Below are positions 46,270-57,969 of a stretch of 64,000 bases of DNA, one piece after another. Position 1 is the first letter of the stretch. Each line of letters starts with the position of its first letter. The DNA comes from Prosapia bicincta (Eukaryota; Arthropoda; Insecta; Hemiptera; Cercopidae). The notes below the pieces were generated by a model, which did no database searches, had not been told where the DNA came from, and saw only the letters and a list, made by a program, of their open reading frames with translations. Made by a program: the position numbers and the translations under genes. The DNA is taken from assembly GCA_036971475.1 (NCBI GenBank), contig JBAIZL010000005.1:162421886-162485885 (forward strand). Reading direction: 5' to 3'.

Positions 46270-47660
46270 AACTAGCAAAAGTTTGACTTCTTTGGTTTTT
46301 CAATTTAAATTAACATATGTGGGAAGCCAACAGTATTTTTTTACACGATTGTCTAGGGCTGGTAAAGGGCCAAAACCGTTTTTATGTATCCGTGGAAAGT
46401 TTTAATACTATTCCATTACACATTGAGAAGATTAATTTTGTCGCCTTCAATAAAAAACATGTTGATTTTAAAGAAAATTTAGGTATTTACCAAGGTGTAT
46501 TTTAGGCCTTAATCTGTGAATAAAATTTCTCCATGCACTTTAATTTCTGACATTACAGCAAGTCTTTAATACCCAGACAAAGAGTTCACATACATTGTAC
46601 TACAAGCACTCGTGTTGTAGATGACAAATGATCTTGGATTTTTGACTACGGTCATACTCTTTTACTCGACAAGAATTGTATTCTTTTCTATAAAAAAGTT
46701 GTTAAATCTATGAGTTTGTTTGAGGTTAAATAGAGAACTTATCTTTTGCGATTGGAAGATAATAAGGTGGAGTTGTATTGACGTCATCTTGAAGTTGCGA
46801 GTTCCACAAGACATGGTGACATTAACTTGATAAGATCGCTAATGTACGCAGTTGATAAATTTTCACTAAAATCTTGAAAAAGAAGTTTTTCACTGTCACG
46901 TCGAGGATCACCATTACCTCCTAGGCTACGTATAAATGCTACATATTACAAAGAAGATGCGTTTATCGATAAATCGTGAGAGAGTTGCGTGGGTGGAACT
47001 AAATCGATGCCTGATAGATTAGATGGTGCTAACAAGACGGACTCAGCAGGCGGTCTGGAGGTAATGGCTCGCTGCTAAGTGGACAAAGTATGGTTTTATT
47101 GTGATTGCGGCTAGAGGATAGTTGCGTGGAACTGTGACAGCCTTTGTGAGCTCTTCCTTCACGGAAAGTCACTCAGACACTCAACGTGGTTATTGTTTAA
47201 CTCTTTAAGCTCATTGTTTCCATTATGTTATTAAATGCATAAACTCAGATAGAAAATAGATTTCTTAAAATCTAGAATGTCAGTTAACTTTGGTGTAAGT
47301 TTACTATAGTAAACTATGACTGGTAAATTTGATCCAATGACTAATGTAGACCTAATTAAGTATTATTGGAAAAACAAATATTGTCAATAATTAAATACCA
47401 CAAATGATCTATATTTTAGTATAAGTTATATATAAATTTGGTCTATTTTTTTTTTAAAATAATTTCTTCCATTCTTTGTTTCTGTTCTATTATATTGTGT
47501 CGTCTTATATGCCAATATCAACGCCAATATTAAAGTTTTATTTCACGCAGTTAAAAGGTTTTTGTTTGTAATAAGCACACCGAAATACGCGTTTAAACCA
47601 AAGACCGAGCGCGACACACCTGACCTGTGTTCATGCTACAAACTCTCTTCTGTATTTCTT
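46270..47660. other. Pvf intron sequence, no gene supported
   Basis: A short ATG frame at 47,007-47,060 before GTAATG was considered but has no partner exon. Otherwise unremarkable. Confidence 0.3.
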
Positions 47661-47661
47661 C

Positions 47662-47669
<8 letters not shown>

Positions 47670-47717
<48 letters not shown>

Positions 47718-47726
47718 GCACGCACG

Positions 47727-47783
<57 letters not shown>
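47670..47783. repeat. (CA)n microsatellite with GC interruptions
   Basis: About 114 bp of CA repeats broken by CGCACG-type units in the middle. Confidence 0.95.
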
Positions 47784-47789
<6 letters not shown>

Positions 47790-48254
47790 CAAAACATCCT
47801 TTATCTTTCAACAAGGAACAAATAACCATTATAGAGGTTAAAAAATATAATGTTCGTAGATTCATTTTAATAAAAAATAGATCATTACAAACAAAGATCT
47901 CAATCAAATGTCTTATAGTTTGATAATAGCTGGTTTGTAATCAGGCGGCAGACACCTATTTTGACTAGAGTAGAGAAAGTCTACTTTAAGCGATCCTTCC
48001 TACTTTAGCCATGATAATTGTTACTCTTTAGTACCATTAGAAATTTATTTCCCTCCTTATATTCATCTATCCTTCTAAATCCCCATTCAACCTTGGAATT
48101 CCAATTCAAGAAAATGACTCTTCCTACGCATAGCATGCTACTCTACAACGTCAGAAGAGGTTTATTATTACCTTATTCGTGTCTCCAATTCTCATTCAAT
48201 CATTTCAAACCGATATCAGACCACGATACTGTTGATAGATAAGGGAGGTGCTAC

Positions 48255-48316
48255 CTCTCCGGTCCAGTGGTCTATCGCTGTGGGTTACAAGCACAGGAGG
48301 CAAGATTCTATCCAAC
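48255..48316 (+). repeat. Possible tRNA-derived SINE head
   Basis: GGTCCAGTGGTCTATCGC resembles a polymerase III A box, and GGCAAGATTCTATCC, about 40 nt on, resembles a B box; TGGGTTACAAGCACAGGAGG between them fits a decayed tRNA-like arm. No full cloverleaf or poly(A) tail was found. Confidence 0.3.
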
Positions 48317-49324
48317 CTTACACGGTAATTTAATGTCTCTATTTTAGTACTAGCTATAAAAAAACATTCCTACAAGTGATGAGGGCCTTTAAATTTATAA
48401 AAATATTTAGTGTGCTGGTTTTTAAATCACAGATTAAGTTGAGTTTCTTCTAAATTAGAAATGGCAGGTCATTAACCGTTCTTGCTCGTGTTTAACCTTT
48501 TTGAAACTTAGCTATTTTCGATTTTCCAGGCTTTTTACCTATAACATATTTTTATGTTTAATTGCATTTATATAAAACCATTTGTCATCTTGTAACTACC
48601 CACGCAACATACGAGTATTACAACCGTTTGCTTCGTGTAATTCTTTTGCTTCCTACTAGGGTTCATTAGTCTTCATATTGTTTATATCTTCGTCGGTGTA
48701 AAACAACAAACAACTCCCGAAGGAATTTGGGGAATGCAGACTGGATAATGTCTGGAACATGGGGTGAAGGGTTTTTTTTAAATCCTAGAAAAAACTATCT
48801 GGTTTTATATTTAAAATCTATTACAAAAAAATGTATAAAAATTCAAGATTAATATCTTTTCTGGAAAATTACAAATCGACGTAATTAAATATTTTAAAAA
48901 AATACTTTAAACAAATTAAGATTCATTTTATGTGAACATATTTTCATTGTAAGGGTTAGGTTAAGTAGGGTATTATTTTTCTTCTATAATTCGCCTACAT
49001 AAAAGGTTCAAAAACATATTTTACTTGTGCGTTTAGAACTTACTTTTATTGTTTTTAAAGTTCAAGTCGATCGATGAGCTCTTTGATATGGCATAAAATT
49101 TGTAAGGGAGGAAGTCGAATCAAAGTGGGTCTCTTTAAAAGAGTGAGTAGACGAAAACACAAGCCTACATTGTATTCCAAACAAATATTTTGTTACCAAT
49201 TGTTTTGAAAATTTTAAAACATGACACACGACGTTCGTAATAGAAAGAACCTTTTCACGTTGTAATAGAAATATAATTGTACTGGAAGTGTTTGACAGGA
49301 TAGATCATTAGGTTTCGTATAAGG

Positions 49325-49567
49325 CGATATTCTGCTTCTCTTGGGTTATACACATCGGCAATATTCTGCCTCCCTAGGGTTATACGCATCGGCAATATTC
49401 TGCGTCCCTTGGGTTATACACATCGGCAATATTCTGCGTCCCTTGGGTTATACACATCGGCAATATTCTGCGTCCCTTGGGTTATCCACATCAGAAATAT
49501 TCTGCTTCTCTTGGGTTATACACATCGGAAATATTCTGCTTCTCTTGGGTTATACTCACCTTGAATA
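49325..49567. repeat. 34-bp minisatellite, about seven copies
   Basis: The unit is TTGGGTTATACACATCGGCA followed by ATATTCTGCGTCCC. Because 34 is not a multiple of three, the open frames across it cycle through all frames and are not evidence of a protein. Confidence 0.93.
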
Positions 49568-49569
49568 TT

Positions 49570-52500
49570 TCGTTACTATTTTTTTTTGTAATAATTACAA
49601 AACTCTTACGACTTCGTCACGAAGAAACAAACGGCAGTCAAGTTTCTCAAATTTCACAGAAAATTAAGAATAACCATAGTTGACAATTAAAAAAGGTATA
49701 ATATTGTTGTCTCTCACTCACTTAAATAATGTTTTGTTCATTCATTAATGGAATATTTATTATTTTATTAACATAAATAACTTACGCTTTTAACGTTCAA
49801 CAATTTTACCCAGTGTGATGGGAAAATTCAATACCATACATTTAATACAACCAACTTTTAACGCTACCTAGTATTACTAATTCCCTCTATACTTATAATT
49901 AATATATCATTCAATTTAATTGGAAAACTAAATTAACTCAAAATAACAAGTATCCAATATCTTGTTGTCAAGGACCATTTAATGAGCTCGATTTTTCAAA
50001 TTGGTATACTTACCACTAAATGAATTAAATTAACATTTTCAATTTAAGGTGATTTTCCATACAAACACGTTTTATTAACATCTCAACTTAAAAGTTACGA
50101 ATCGGGGTAAAAATGTGCTAATGCACTCCTCCAATTCTAAATAGCATACAGTGTAAATATGACCACAGTTGGTCCATTGATCCTTCACAAACGCTTTTGT
50201 ATATTCAGATTTTAATACAATATATTGAGTGGTGTTAATTAGGCGGTTTTATAGCGATAGATCTTGCAAAATAGGTTGTCCTTGGAATTCGTTTGACGAG
50301 ATCAAGCCGTAAATAAATAGATAAATTAAGAAATAAAAGCTGTAAAAATCAATAAAAACAGTGATAGTATCACAAAAGGATTAACACATTTAACAATAAA
50401 CCCACTATACCCAACCACAAAACAAAATAATAATTAAATTATGGTCATAAGGGTACGGATTTATCATTATAATTGTATTGTGATCTTGGATTTATGGTTT
50501 TATATTCAAGGTGAAACAAGTTGGGCGTATTTGTTAAAATTTATATTTTGTAATAGGGTGTCAGGTCTCGGTTAAGCCATACGTTACACCATAAATGTTT
50601 GAAATGGCAACAAAAATAAGAACTTGAATATTTATTCAACTACTGTTTCGTGATATTCATCAAATCATTTTTTATTACTACATCAGGTTCCTATTATTAT
50701 TATTGTAAAAATTATAAATGTAGCCTCTTGAGAAATCTCCGTGAGAAATTATCTTAATTGATTATTCATTAATATTAACATTTTTATTAGTGAAAAATAC
50801 CTACAATAGCTTGACCACTTCATTGTCTTTGTTTTTATGATTTAAAAATATTTCTCAGGCCTACTTGAAGTTTTAACAATCTTTGTATATTTATAACACA
50901 GAATTTATGTTTACGTAAAGTTTTGAACGTTTTCAAAGCGATGGGACAACTGTATTTCAGTTCCGATATGATTCCTAATAATAACAGTCATTATAATTTT
51001 AATTTTAACTATATACTGTATTAAATAACAATTATTAAAAAAAGGTTCAAGCGGTTTTACTTGTACAAATAATTTCATAGTAAATTACAATTTAAAAAGT
51101 ATGTTACCGTTAAAACAAAAAACAAAGAGACCGATTAGTTTTAACATTGATCTGTTTATTCACCATATTACCTTTTTCTGTAATGACCCTTATACTCTAC
51201 ATCTACTACCCACTCTTTATCTCCTGCGATACCAACCCTTTCCCCTTTAATAAAATTCTAAAAGCGATTTTACAGCCCCCTAAAATCTCCCTTTCGCAAC
51301 GGTGCTCCGAAACTGTTACCGTAAACACATAAATCACAGCGAAATCGCTTTAGAAGAACAATTAAGGTTGCACAATAAAAGCAAGAATCTCTATTTCCTG
51401 ATCGGAACGGCAGATGGCGCCGTTGTTGCGTTGGTGGTGTTGGCAGTGTAAACACGAGCATATTGGGTAGACGGTAACACCTGTCAATGATTTATAGGTT
51501 AGGTTGCTCAAAGACGTTTGGTAAGAGGTCGCACTTTGGTGTCGTAGTTTCACAATTAGCGAATCGTTTATAGAGCATCTGGCTATAGCGGTAGGAGTTT
51601 AGTCTGACAAACGCTACAATACGTCTGTAACAATCTCGAAGTTTGTAATAACTCTAGTTATTGAGTGATTTTCAGAAGGTTCAAGTTCCGAAGTAACTTA
51701 ATAGTATTAATAAATTATATCAAACTATACAATAATAAATAAAAGTAGATGGGTGTCGTTATTTATAAAACGCAAACGTTATTACGTAACTGGTTTTACC
51801 TAAACGAATTCTGTTAAAATACTTTAGAGGTTTTGGCTAATTTTTATCACTTTAAAACTTACAATATTGTATCAGACAGACTATGGTTTATAAAATAAAA
51901 ATTAATTTTTTACAAGAAAAGTAGACATTCTCACATATAAAAAGAAGGGACATTTGAATTACTGTAGACAATTGCACTTGAAAATTATATAACCTTCAAG
52001 TAACCTCTATGTTAGGTAACCTCCAAGTAACCTCTAAGGGGAGTCGAAAACTGCTTTCAGCGTTAACCAGCTTCATTAAAAGCGATGTGCTTACTTCCAG
52101 AAAACTTGAAGACATTCAGTTATATCTTCGAATTGGCACGCATAATGTTCTATGACGTAAAATGAATGCTTTCTCTCCTTCAAACGTACCAAAATAACGT
52201 CTTGCCGAACTTATTATTAAAATAAATTTAAAAAAAAAATGTATTGAAATATTACATTTTGAGCATAATAAGCGATCGTCGTTAGCATTTAGCCAGACAT
52301 CGATGGAGATTTTTAAGTGTAATAAAAAAGTTTACATCTCAGCAGGTGTTTATAAATTTACTCTATTTATACGTTTAGCAGGTCAATCATTTACCAAGTT
52401 TAAACGTAAATGTTTCGCCGTGGACAACACATCCTTGACCTTAGTTCCTTCACCGCAAAAAGTGTCAGGCCGCCTAAAGAGATGAGTTGAAGAAAAATAC

Positions 52501-52830
52501 TGAATACATTTCTGTTTTATACCTCTCCAGCAGATTTTTTTCTGATATTTTCTAATTATGCGCAGAAATAAAACTAAAACTGTAAAAAATTGTAAAAACT
52601 ATGAAACAAAATTAAACATGGCTGCTTGAGCTTGGCGCCAATGGTCTACGCACTAATTCGCAACGGGGTCATTCATAAGATGTTCTACAAAATATTTTAA
52701 CATTTATAAAAGCATTTTTTGTCAAATTGTAGTCACTGATTAGAAAACAATTAACATTATTTGAACTTGTGCACACTCCAAGTGGGTCCATGAAGACTGG
52801 CCTCTGGATATTGGTGGACTACCTAGTAAT
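49570..52830. other. Pvf intron sequence, little recognised
   Basis: AT-rich. AACCTTCAAGTAACCTCT and a second AACCTCCAAGTAACCTCT near 52,000 match the dispersed repeat family. No exon supported. Confidence 0.35.
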
Positions 52831-52836
52831 AATTAA

Positions 52837-53080
52837 CAACGAACGCAAACTCAAAATCAATAATTTATTTCTCAAACGCGTTCCAACGACAAAATCGCAT
52901 CAATGAGTATAACAAATATAACATGTAAACTACATGTATAAACTATAACATATAAATTAAAATATAACTGTTAATAGTTGTTAATTATAGTTTATTAGCT
53001 ATAATAGTTGATGGTGCTGATATTGTCATTGAAACACGTTTGAGAAAATAATTATTGATTTTGAGTTAATGTTCGTTGCT
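52837..53080. mobile_element. Foldback MITE, about 244 bp
   Basis: Two long inverted arms (about 52,837-52,905 and 53,013-53,080) share AACGAAC..AACTCAAAATCAATAAT, TTTCTCAAACG, GTT and AACGACAA-type blocks with roughly 80 percent identity by eye, around an AT-rich loop. There is no coding capacity. The superfamily is not clear; flanks read AATTAA on the left and CTCATT on the right. Confidence 0.75.
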
Positions 53081-53084
53081 CATT

Positions 53085-54365
53085 ATCTGTGCTCACAAGT
53101 GAAGCTCACAAGTATGGCATTGGCTACTTAGTATAAAACCTACAGCGTTGAAGTATAGCTTAGGTTACGTTGGGTTTGGGCACATTATTACCTCTTACAC
53201 TAGATGGGTTTTAATAAGCCTAACATTATTCGCATACATACAATCATTAGTCTGTATGCTAAGTCGGGAAACACGAGGAGGTTTTACACAACCATTTAAG
53301 GATGTGCTGTGTAGGAGCCCCTTCAGGCACAAGAATGCCAATAACAATAAAGTTTACTCATTCCGCTATTTGTCGAAAACTTCAGGATATCTGATTTCAA
53401 CTCAGATACCTAGGATATTCTTGTATTCAAACTTTATAAATTTCGCGACCACAGATATGTCAACTTTTAGAGAAACGGTTATGAATAAATTTACAGTTTA
53501 TCCTACATTTTTCTAAAACCGCACCAAACCTAACCGGTCATTAATAGTAAAAACCCTTAATAAAAAGGGGAGGGTACAGCGTACACTTATTCAAGTGTGT
53601 GAACAGTAAAGTCAACATTATATCACGCCACACGAATATTGTCCTTAGGATGTCTTGTTATTAGTAGCCTACACAATTTTGTTCAGGCTACGAATTAAAA
53701 CTTTTGTTATAGTAAATGTCTATTACTATTAGGCCTAAACGTAAAATTAGTTTTATTTAAGAATATACATTACTATTTTATTTTAATTTTTTACATTACA
53801 AATTTTTTTTGAATTCATTCGAAGATGATATATGCAACTATAAATGGGAGCTGTCCCTGTAGGAGATAAGAAGAAATACGGAAGAAACAAATGGACTGAA
53901 AAAGTAAACTTCTAAAATCTGGGAGAATGAAGTACTTAAAAGAGAATCTATATCAAGCGCATTTCGGTTAAAATGTTACCATCCTCAGAGGTAATAAGCT
54001 TAATAACTTAGGCCTACTTTAAATAATTAAAGATTTACCCTCTGAATATACTCTACACACCTCTGAAATATTTTGTATTGAATACAAAATTCAATATATG
54101 GGATAAATAAGAAATGTTTGTGATTAGAGGGTTTGTTACGAGTATTTACGTAGTGTGGGTAAACATTATTAAGTATTGGTTTGTAGTTTTACATCGATAA
54201 GGTCTAATATCTCTTACAAGAGATAAGAAAGGATTGTGAATAGGTAGGAGTAAAATGAAAACATAACAAGTCTAATGGAAGAATATAGGGGAGATATTAC
54301 CACATCATCCCCTAGGGGAGATATTTAGTGTATCTCCTATACACCGTTCAGAGCCGCTTAACTGA
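53085..54365. other. Pvf intron sequence with one long unexplained open frame
   Basis: A 122-codon frame at 53148-53516 (plus) begins with TTG, has no paired splice sites or recognised domain, and is probably chance. Nothing else identified. Confidence 0.3.
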
Positions 54366-54372
54366 GGTAGGC

Positions 54373-54746
54373 GTACTTTCTACTGGGATCATTAGGAGTA
54401 GTACTTTCTACTGGGATCATTAGGAGTAGTACTTTCAACTGGGATTATTAGGAGTAGTACTTTCTACTGGGATCATTAGGACTAGTACTTTCTACTGGGA
54501 TCATTAGGAGTAGTACTTTTACTGAGATCATTAGGAGTAGTACTTTCTACTGGGATCATTAGCAGTAGTACTTTCTACTGGGATCATTAGGAGTAGTACT
54601 TTCTACTGGGATCATTAGGAGTAGTACTTTCTACTGGGATCATTAGCAGTAGTACTTTCTACTGGGATCATTAAGAGTAGTAGTTTCTACTGGGATCATT
54701 AGTAGTACTTTCTACTGGGATCATAAGGAGAGGTACTTTCTACTGC
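54373..54746. repeat. 28-bp minisatellite, about 13 copies
   Basis: The unit is GTACTTTCTACTGGGATCAT followed by TAGGAGTA, repeated with point changes (AGCAGTA, AAGAGTA) and occasional deletions. Confidence 0.95.
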
Positions 54747-55242
54747 CTACTCTTTACACTTTCTTATAAGAAGAAGAATACGTATGAAATAAAAGAACAT
54801 ATGATTCTTCAAAGATAATATATAAAATTAAAACATGTTTGCTTACCTGAAATAGACCTGCTGTCAACCGAGGTAAAGACAGTTGACTAACCACTAACCG
54901 GCCATACTAAGGATTGCACCTATATGGGTCTAATTCTATAATTGATCATTCACATCCTTTCACCACTTTTCTGACTGACAGCTTACGCAGATGTATTGGG
55001 AACTCTGTCCTATCTAGGGCTTTTATTAGGTGTTCGTTCGACCCTACAGAGATTGAAGTAGTAGTCACTGTGTGTTGGGTAGTATTCAATAATACAAGTA
55101 TGCAGTGGGTGAGTATGAGTTTAATGAAGCAGATATTGTCGCGCTGTAAATCTATCAGCTTCATTATACAATTATAGTTTAGATATATTAGCTATTTAGC
55201 TAAACTCAGTGCTGGTGATAACAGAGTCATTGAAACGCGACG

Positions 55243-55920
55243 ATGAAGAAATTAGTGACAGTGACAGTGAAATGGTGCTCGTTATTATCGAATTATTCAC
55301 GATAAAGTTAATATGAGTTGTGCACTAAAAACACACAACGAGCTAATAATAATAACAGTAATAATAATGATAATCAACATTGTCGTAACAAGTTTTTGTT
55401 TTAACGAATAATTTTTTTTTTAAACTTTTGCTATTACAGAATTGTTTATTTTATAATATTATAATTGTAGTGAATTTGTACATTTGTACCTACTTGAAAA
55501 GATAAGGATGTTCAAATATAGAAATAGGTACTGATTTGAACTATTTCCGATTCTGTTTTTTATAACGTTTGTCCAGTAATTAATGATAACTCTTGTTAGT
55601 GAAATGCGTTAAGGAATAAATATCTGAACATGAATTAGGTCTCTCAGTTATTTAATTATTGACATTAACGTTAATAAACAGTAATAAACCACACAACGAG
55701 ATAGTAATAATAATAATAATAATCAATATTGTTTTAGTAAGAATTTTTAATTTAACAAAATCCACTTTTTTAAAACTTTTGCTCCTGCAAAATTATTTTA
55801 TTATACCTAAAATTAATTTTTACCTACTGAAAAAAAGAAGTACTTAATTCGACCTGCTTCTATGTATTTTTAACACGTGTGTCCAGTTATCATTTTACGA
55901 TTATCTAGAGATTTTGTTAG
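55243..55920. repeat. Tandem duplication, about 358 bp
   Basis: Two diverged copies. ACACAACGAG occurs at 55,333 and 55,691, followed in both by (TAA)n, AATCAAYATTGT, AACTTTTGCT, ACCTACT and GTCCAGT in the same order. No coding frame is shared. Confidence 0.75.
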
Positions 55921-55924
55921 GTTA

Positions 55925-56998
55925 CAATATTATGGCTTTTTTGTTCATAAACAAAACAAGCAAAATTGTGCAGCAAGTAAAATACAACACGCCGGTAATT
56001 TGATCCTCTTCGAAAACAAACGTCAGCAACGCTTTGGAATACATCTGATTGTATGTTACCAAGTGCTTGCCAAAGTAAACTCAATTTGACGTTTGCTTTT
56101 ACACAAATTATCAACACCAAAGGAGCATTGCTTTCAACGAACCTGACTTAATTCCAGAAACGTAAACGAGGTATATATAAATCTCTCAGATTACACTGCT
56201 GGACATTGTGTGTGTACCCCTCTCTGTCTGAGTCAAGTGGACAAGCCACAGATTATTGGTTTCTATGATAATTAATCGCTTCTTGATTCAATCATACTGC
56301 GTGATTTCCTACAGCTGGTCTGCTATGGCCAATAATATTCCTCGTTTTATAGCATTATTTACATGTTTAAAAGCCATATAAACAGAAGTTATGAGTCGTA
56401 AAAAATCTATTTCTAAGTTTTTATGGATATATTTGTTTTTAGAACCACCGAAATAAGGGTTTTCAGTAAACCAGCAAAGTCGGTCACTGAAATGGATGGT
56501 TATTAGTGTTTCAAAGGACTAAAATCATATGCGCTATTATTGCGTACTTGATAGGGTAAAGCTGAAGACCATCTTCGCATGCTCTTATGACCTTGAGCGA
56601 GGGCGAGGGAAACCAAAAGTACTGTAAAAAGAATGCATCAATGACAAAGTTAGCTAGAGAAAGAAATAGTTATAGATAAAACCAACGTTTTTCAAGCTTG
56701 CTACGCGTTTACGCAGAAGGGGAAAGAGCCGAGAGGTTTTTCAGAATTAGATGTAAGTGTAAAGTATACGTAAAATATACGTGTGCAAAAAATTTGTCGT
56801 TTAATGTTGTGAACATTGGATTATTTTTTATTTGTTGTATTGTTTGTTATATTTTTTCATACGTACATTAGACACGTTGATCAATTTCATGACATAACAA
56901 CAAATTGTTTACATCAGAGGTTATTAGAGGTTATGATTAAATCTTATTAAGACTTATGTTCAGAGGCTATTTGAGGTTATGTTGATATAAGTACTTAC
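55925..56998. other. Pvf intron near the upstream exon
   Basis: Repeated GAGGTTATxxGAGGTTATG motifs at 56,920-56,990 resemble the dispersed repeat family. Otherwise nothing recognised. Confidence 0.35.
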
Positions 56999-57104
56999 CA
57001 GGCCTAAAGAGTCCAGATCGGTACTGATGAAATAGGTTTTCCACGCCTCTTCTGCTGCTCATTTGATCCCATTTGTAACGGGGAAATTCAGACTGCCTTG
57101 GAAA
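56999..57104 (-). CDS. PDGF/VEGF-related factor, upstream (pro-region) exon
   Basis: A 106-bp segment between a good acceptor (CTTCGTTGCAG) and a strong donor (GTAAGTAC). Only one of the three minus-strand frames is open throughout: it reads FPRQSEFPRYKWDQMSSRRG through RSGLFRP and leaves one base (G) over. The cystine-knot exon at 35403-35650 begins with the two bases AT, so the splice makes a complete codon (GAT) and keeps the frame. The result is a polar, arginine-rich pro-region ahead of the growth-factor domain, as expected in this family. The implied intron is 21,348 bp. No signal-peptide exon was found further upstream, to 64 kb. Assignment to the same gene rests on phase, strand and codon quality, not homology. 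Confidence 0.6.
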
Positions 57105-57109
57105 CTGCA

Positions 57110-57900
57110 ACGAAGGAAGTAAGACTATTAGGAAACAATAAAACGTGACCAGTTACTCATGATATTCTAAGAAAAAGAATTGTACAATAAAGGCAGATAT
57201 AAATTTAGTATAAATTGTTAGTCGAGTAATCTTATAGCCTAATCTTAGGAATTGGGTAATTCCTAAAAGGCCGTTACACCAAACACTCCAAGTTTCTTTT
57301 TCAAACCAGAAGTTTTCTCATTCTGTGAAATTACCTAGGTTCATACTTGAGGTAGTGATGGGCGGGTGAAGGGTACTGCCATTACATTTCTCGAATACCA
57401 AATATCGAAAAAAGTATCAAAATTAAAATTAAAATTCAAGCATAGCCGGTTAAGGAAGGTTCTAATAGCGTTTCAATAAAAAAATCATCATCTTCAGTTA
57501 ATTTAAAATTAAAAACAGTTTTTTGTTCAAGTTAAAAATTTGGGTAGTTATAATTACTTATGTTGATGGCATTGCTGTTGAAACTAAATGATAAAATGAA
57601 TTATTGATATAGAGTTGGTATTCATTATTATGTTATTATTATACCAATGACATAAAAGGGAAGCTATTATTATTATTTTCAAATAATAATAATTATTATT
57701 GTAAAATATACCACATTTCCTACATTCAGTTACATTGTATTATTCCTAAGATTTAAAACGAGTTTTAAGAATAGTAAGTCGGAATTGTTAATTATTGGCT
57801 GTGAGTAATGGTTTCAAGGTCGTACAACTCGTGTAAAACTATGAGATAGTAAATATTATTAAAATACTTAAAAATTATAAACAATCATCTTTCGAATATA
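57110..57900. other. AT-rich sequence upstream of the Pvf exon, nothing recognised
   Basis: Short ATT/AAT-rich runs near 57,665-57,700. No exon or repeat end supported. Confidence 0.35.
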
Positions 57901-57904
57901 TGTT

Positions 57905-57906
<2 letters not shown>

Positions 57907-57966
<60 letters not shown>
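57907..57966. repeat. (TA)n microsatellite
   Basis: About 60 bp of TA dinucleotide. Confidence 0.97.

Positions 57967-57969
<3 letters not shown>

Noticed and set aside
47007..47060. Plus-strand ATG frame (MPDRLDGANK) before GTAATG with a TATAAAT upstream
   Set aside because: Weak donor, no initiator, no partner exon and a stop shortly after in genomic reading.
49341..49683. Open frames of 68-108 codons over the 34-bp minisatellite
   Set aside because: The unit length is not a multiple of three, and the frames merely cycle through the repeat.
53148..53516. 122-codon plus-strand frame
   Set aside because: Starts with TTG, has no recognisable domain or splice context; a frame of this length can arise by chance in 64 kb.
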